Shown here: positions 4,351-5,271 of the stretch, one piece after another
Numbering within the stretch: position 1 is the first letter of the stretch
Layout: every line of letters starts with the position of its first letter
Assembly (NCBI GenBank): GCA_003175865.1
Contig: PSRF01000024.1
Location: forward strand, 1 to 5,271
Direction: 5' to 3'
From: Blastocatellia bacterium
GTDB lineage: Bacteria > Acidobacteriota > Blastocatellia > Pyrinomonadales > Pyrinomonadaceae
DNA length: 5,271 nt
Made by a program: the position numbers and the translations under genes
The notes under the pieces: generated by a model
The model's input: the letters and a program-made list of their open reading frames with translations, nothing else
What the model was told of the DNA's origin: nothing
Database searches by the model: none

Positions 4351-4502
4351 GTCGCAGATGACAGTAAATTTCAGACCTCGGGCTGCGCTGGCCGGTAGAT
4401 CGAGCGGGGCGGCGCCTTGTCGAGATGGGAACGCAGCTGTCTGAGAATCGTCAGAATGTCGCTCAGTCGAGTGTCGTCAGGACCAACATCAACAAGCTCC
4501 AT
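4351..4502 (-). pseudogene. GNAT family N-acetyltransferase, N-terminal remnant
   Basis: From the ATG at 4502 the frame reads MELVDVGPDDTRLSDILTIL, RQLRSHLDKAPPRSIYRPAQ, PEV and stops at 4371. This matches the first helices of a GNAT subfamily (VGPDD.RL..ILPVLRQLR.HL). The next expected strand, GLKFTVICD, is present in the neighbouring frame, so a frameshift lies near 4380. After this the acetyl-CoA-binding part (V..G..R.....GRGVG..L) is absent and the serine-recombinase remnant begins. The gene is therefore both frameshifted and truncated to about 50 of a usual 140-160 residues. Its start still has a good leaderless -10 (TAGATT, 6 nt upstream), so a short peptide could be made. It cannot be an active acetyltransferase. 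Confidence 0.55.
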
Positions 4503-4508
4503 TGATCC

Positions 4509-4514
4509 AATCTA
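4509..4514 (-). promoter_or_regulatory. -10 element of the broken acetyltransferase gene (leaderless)
   Basis: On the minus strand TAGATT fits TAnnnT and lies six bases (GGATCA) before the ATG. A short inverted repeat TGAGC-GGAA-GCTCA (4521-4534) sits just upstream, between where the -35 and -10 would be, and could be an operator. Confidence 0.4.
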
Positions 4515-4778
4515 ACTATTTGAGCGGAAGCTCATATGGTCCATAGGGCGCTGTTTGGTTGATCGGTACAACCCGCCTTCTCAATTTTGTCCGTTTCGCT
4601 TTCCTGCATGCAACCGCGCGCATGTGACAACGCGATTCTGTACATAGCCTTTCGCGACATCAAACTGCGGTGAACTCCGGCCGAGAACGAGATGAAAAAG
4701 CACCGGATTGTGACTCCTCCCTCTGGCGCGGGCGCGTCAGTCATGCCTAGTGTTCCGACCCTCACGATTATGGCAATT

Positions 4779-4800
4779 GCTTGGCAACAGCTTGGCAACA
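4779..4800 (+). repeat. Tandem 11-bp direct repeat upstream of the secreted protein gene
   Basis: GCTTGGCAACA occurs twice in perfect tandem (4779-4789, 4790-4800), followed by GCT. The preceding ATGGCAATT resembles a third degenerate unit. The repeats end 25 bp before the ATG at 4826. An 11-bp period, about one helical turn, would place both copies on the same DNA face, which suits a regulator-binding site. No binder is known. Confidence 0.5.
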
Positions 4801-4825
4801 GCTCAAGAGAACCGAAGGAGGACGA

Positions 4826-5271
4826 ATGGCGGGTCGTCTGCTCAAGCGTGTTGCAATGTTCGTTGCAGCATTGATGATGGTATTGGGACTTCCTCTTGTA
4901 GCAGCTCAGGTCGTATTTCAGGCGCCGGCCAGCGCTGCAGGCGCGGCACCCGTTCGCACGGTCGGTGTGACGATCACTGAGATCAACTGCGGTTCTGCCT
5001 GCGACGGTGAGGGAATCGAAGGCATAGGCGAAGGCCCGCCGGATTGGTACGCCAAAGTCTTCATGAACGGCGACGCTGGGCAGCGTCAAGACGCGCCCGA
5101 CGACATCGCTCACATCCACCCGAACTGGCTCTTCAACAAACAGATCCCGATGACCCAGCAAACCATGCCCGTTCGCATTCAGGTTTGGGATCGTGACAGC
5201 AGCAGTGATGATCTTGCCGACGACACCAAGGAACCTGGCGACAAGAACCTCGATTTCACGATCAACTTTCC
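4826..5271 (+). CDS. Secreted protein with C2-like domain (partial, runs off the window)
   Basis: The first 148 residues are visible with no stop. The start at 4826 is set by AAGGAGG (4815-4821) 4 nt upstream. A Sec signal peptide is clear: basic MAGRLLKR, a hydrophobic stretch (about 9-27), and a likely cleavage site after APASA (residue 37). The mature part begins with VGVTITEINCGSACDG (Cys55 and Cys59 could form a disulfide), then PDWYAKVFMNGDAG, HIHPNWLFNKQIP and PVRIQVWDRDSSSDDLADDT. The pattern WYAKV..NG...PNW.F...IP...PV.I.VWD.D resembles C2-like beta-sandwich modules in secreted bacterial proteins, where acidic loops bind calcium. The protein should be exported or surface-exposed; its activity would lie in the missing C-terminal part. 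It is transcribed away from the remnants on its left. Confidence 0.8.
   Translation, partial: MAGRLLKRVAMFVAALMMVLGLPLVAAQVVFQAPASAAGAAPVRTVGVTITEINCGSACDGEGIEGIGEGPPDWYAKVFMNGDAGQRQDAPDDIAHIHPNWLFNKQIPMTQQTMPVRIQVWDRDSSSDDLADDTKEPGDKNLDFTINF

Larger units (their letters stand above)
4503..4825. other. Gene-free stretch upstream of the secreted protein gene
   Basis: No coding region is supported here on either strand. A long minus frame crosses it, but its residues are low-quality and it is mostly the shadow of the secreted protein gene. It holds the -10 and inverted repeat of the acetyltransferase remnant at its left end, and palindromes TGCATGCA (4605-4612) and GCAATTGC (4773-4780). A tandem 11-bp repeat lies near the right end. 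No convincing promoter for the secreted protein gene was found by eye. Confidence 0.5.

Noticed and set aside
4532..5161. Long minus-strand frame of about 209 codons
   Set aside because: Its right half is antisense to the secreted protein gene, which has a clear signal peptide and ribosome binding site. The composition is unlike a folded protein and no start signal is present.

Overview
The window looks like a piece of an actinobacterial chromosome, or a genomic island within one, of moderately high GC (judged by eye, not computed). Four things suggest this: a PIN-like toxin of a type I associate with actinobacteria; an ECF sigma factor followed by a membrane-anchored protein with an RseB/LolA-like exterior; several -10 hexamers of the TAnnnT type placed 6-7 nt before a start codon, as in actinobacterial leaderless mRNAs; and remnants of an actinobacterial-style serine recombinase. 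I cannot name the species.

Layout, left to right. 1-75 may be the end of an upstream gene running into repeat R1 (75-157). 204-878 (minus) is a two-gene toxin-antitoxin (TA) operon: a 76-aa putative antitoxin, then a 147-aa PIN-like toxin, joined with no gap (stop TAA, then ATG). R2 lies at 987-1058. 1210-3265 (minus) is a regulatory operon: an ECF sigma factor, then a 480-aa single-pass membrane protein that is probably its sensor/anti-sigma partner. 3310-3384 (minus) is a short unidentified gene end. R3 lies at 3481-3525. 3602-4045 (plus) is a hicA-hicB TA pair, again joined with no gap. R4 lies at 4084-4155. 4084-4502 (minus) holds two fused remnants: the start of a GNAT acetyltransferase and part of the C-terminal half of a serine recombinase. 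After about 320 bp without a gene, 4826-5271 (plus) begins a secreted protein with a C2-like domain that runs off the window.

The strongest unexplained signal is the repeat family R1-R4. All four copies point the same way and share a 17-bp core; three share 27 identical bp. Each TA module has a type-1 copy on its left (R1, R3) and a type-2 copy on its right (R2, R4). On the minus strand R2 and R4 (72 bp each, no indels) encode the same C-terminal peptide ending at the same stop; 7 of their 10 differences fall at third codon positions. In R4 this peptide is the in-frame end of the serine-recombinase remnant. I infer that the repeats are tails of recombinase genes, and that recombination at or near them may have placed the TA cassettes. 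Sequence alone does not prove this.

Functionally, the sigma factor and membrane protein should form an envelope-sensing switch. The two TA pairs are probably stabilising or defence cargo. The right-hand part records old mobile-element traffic next to a secreted-protein gene.
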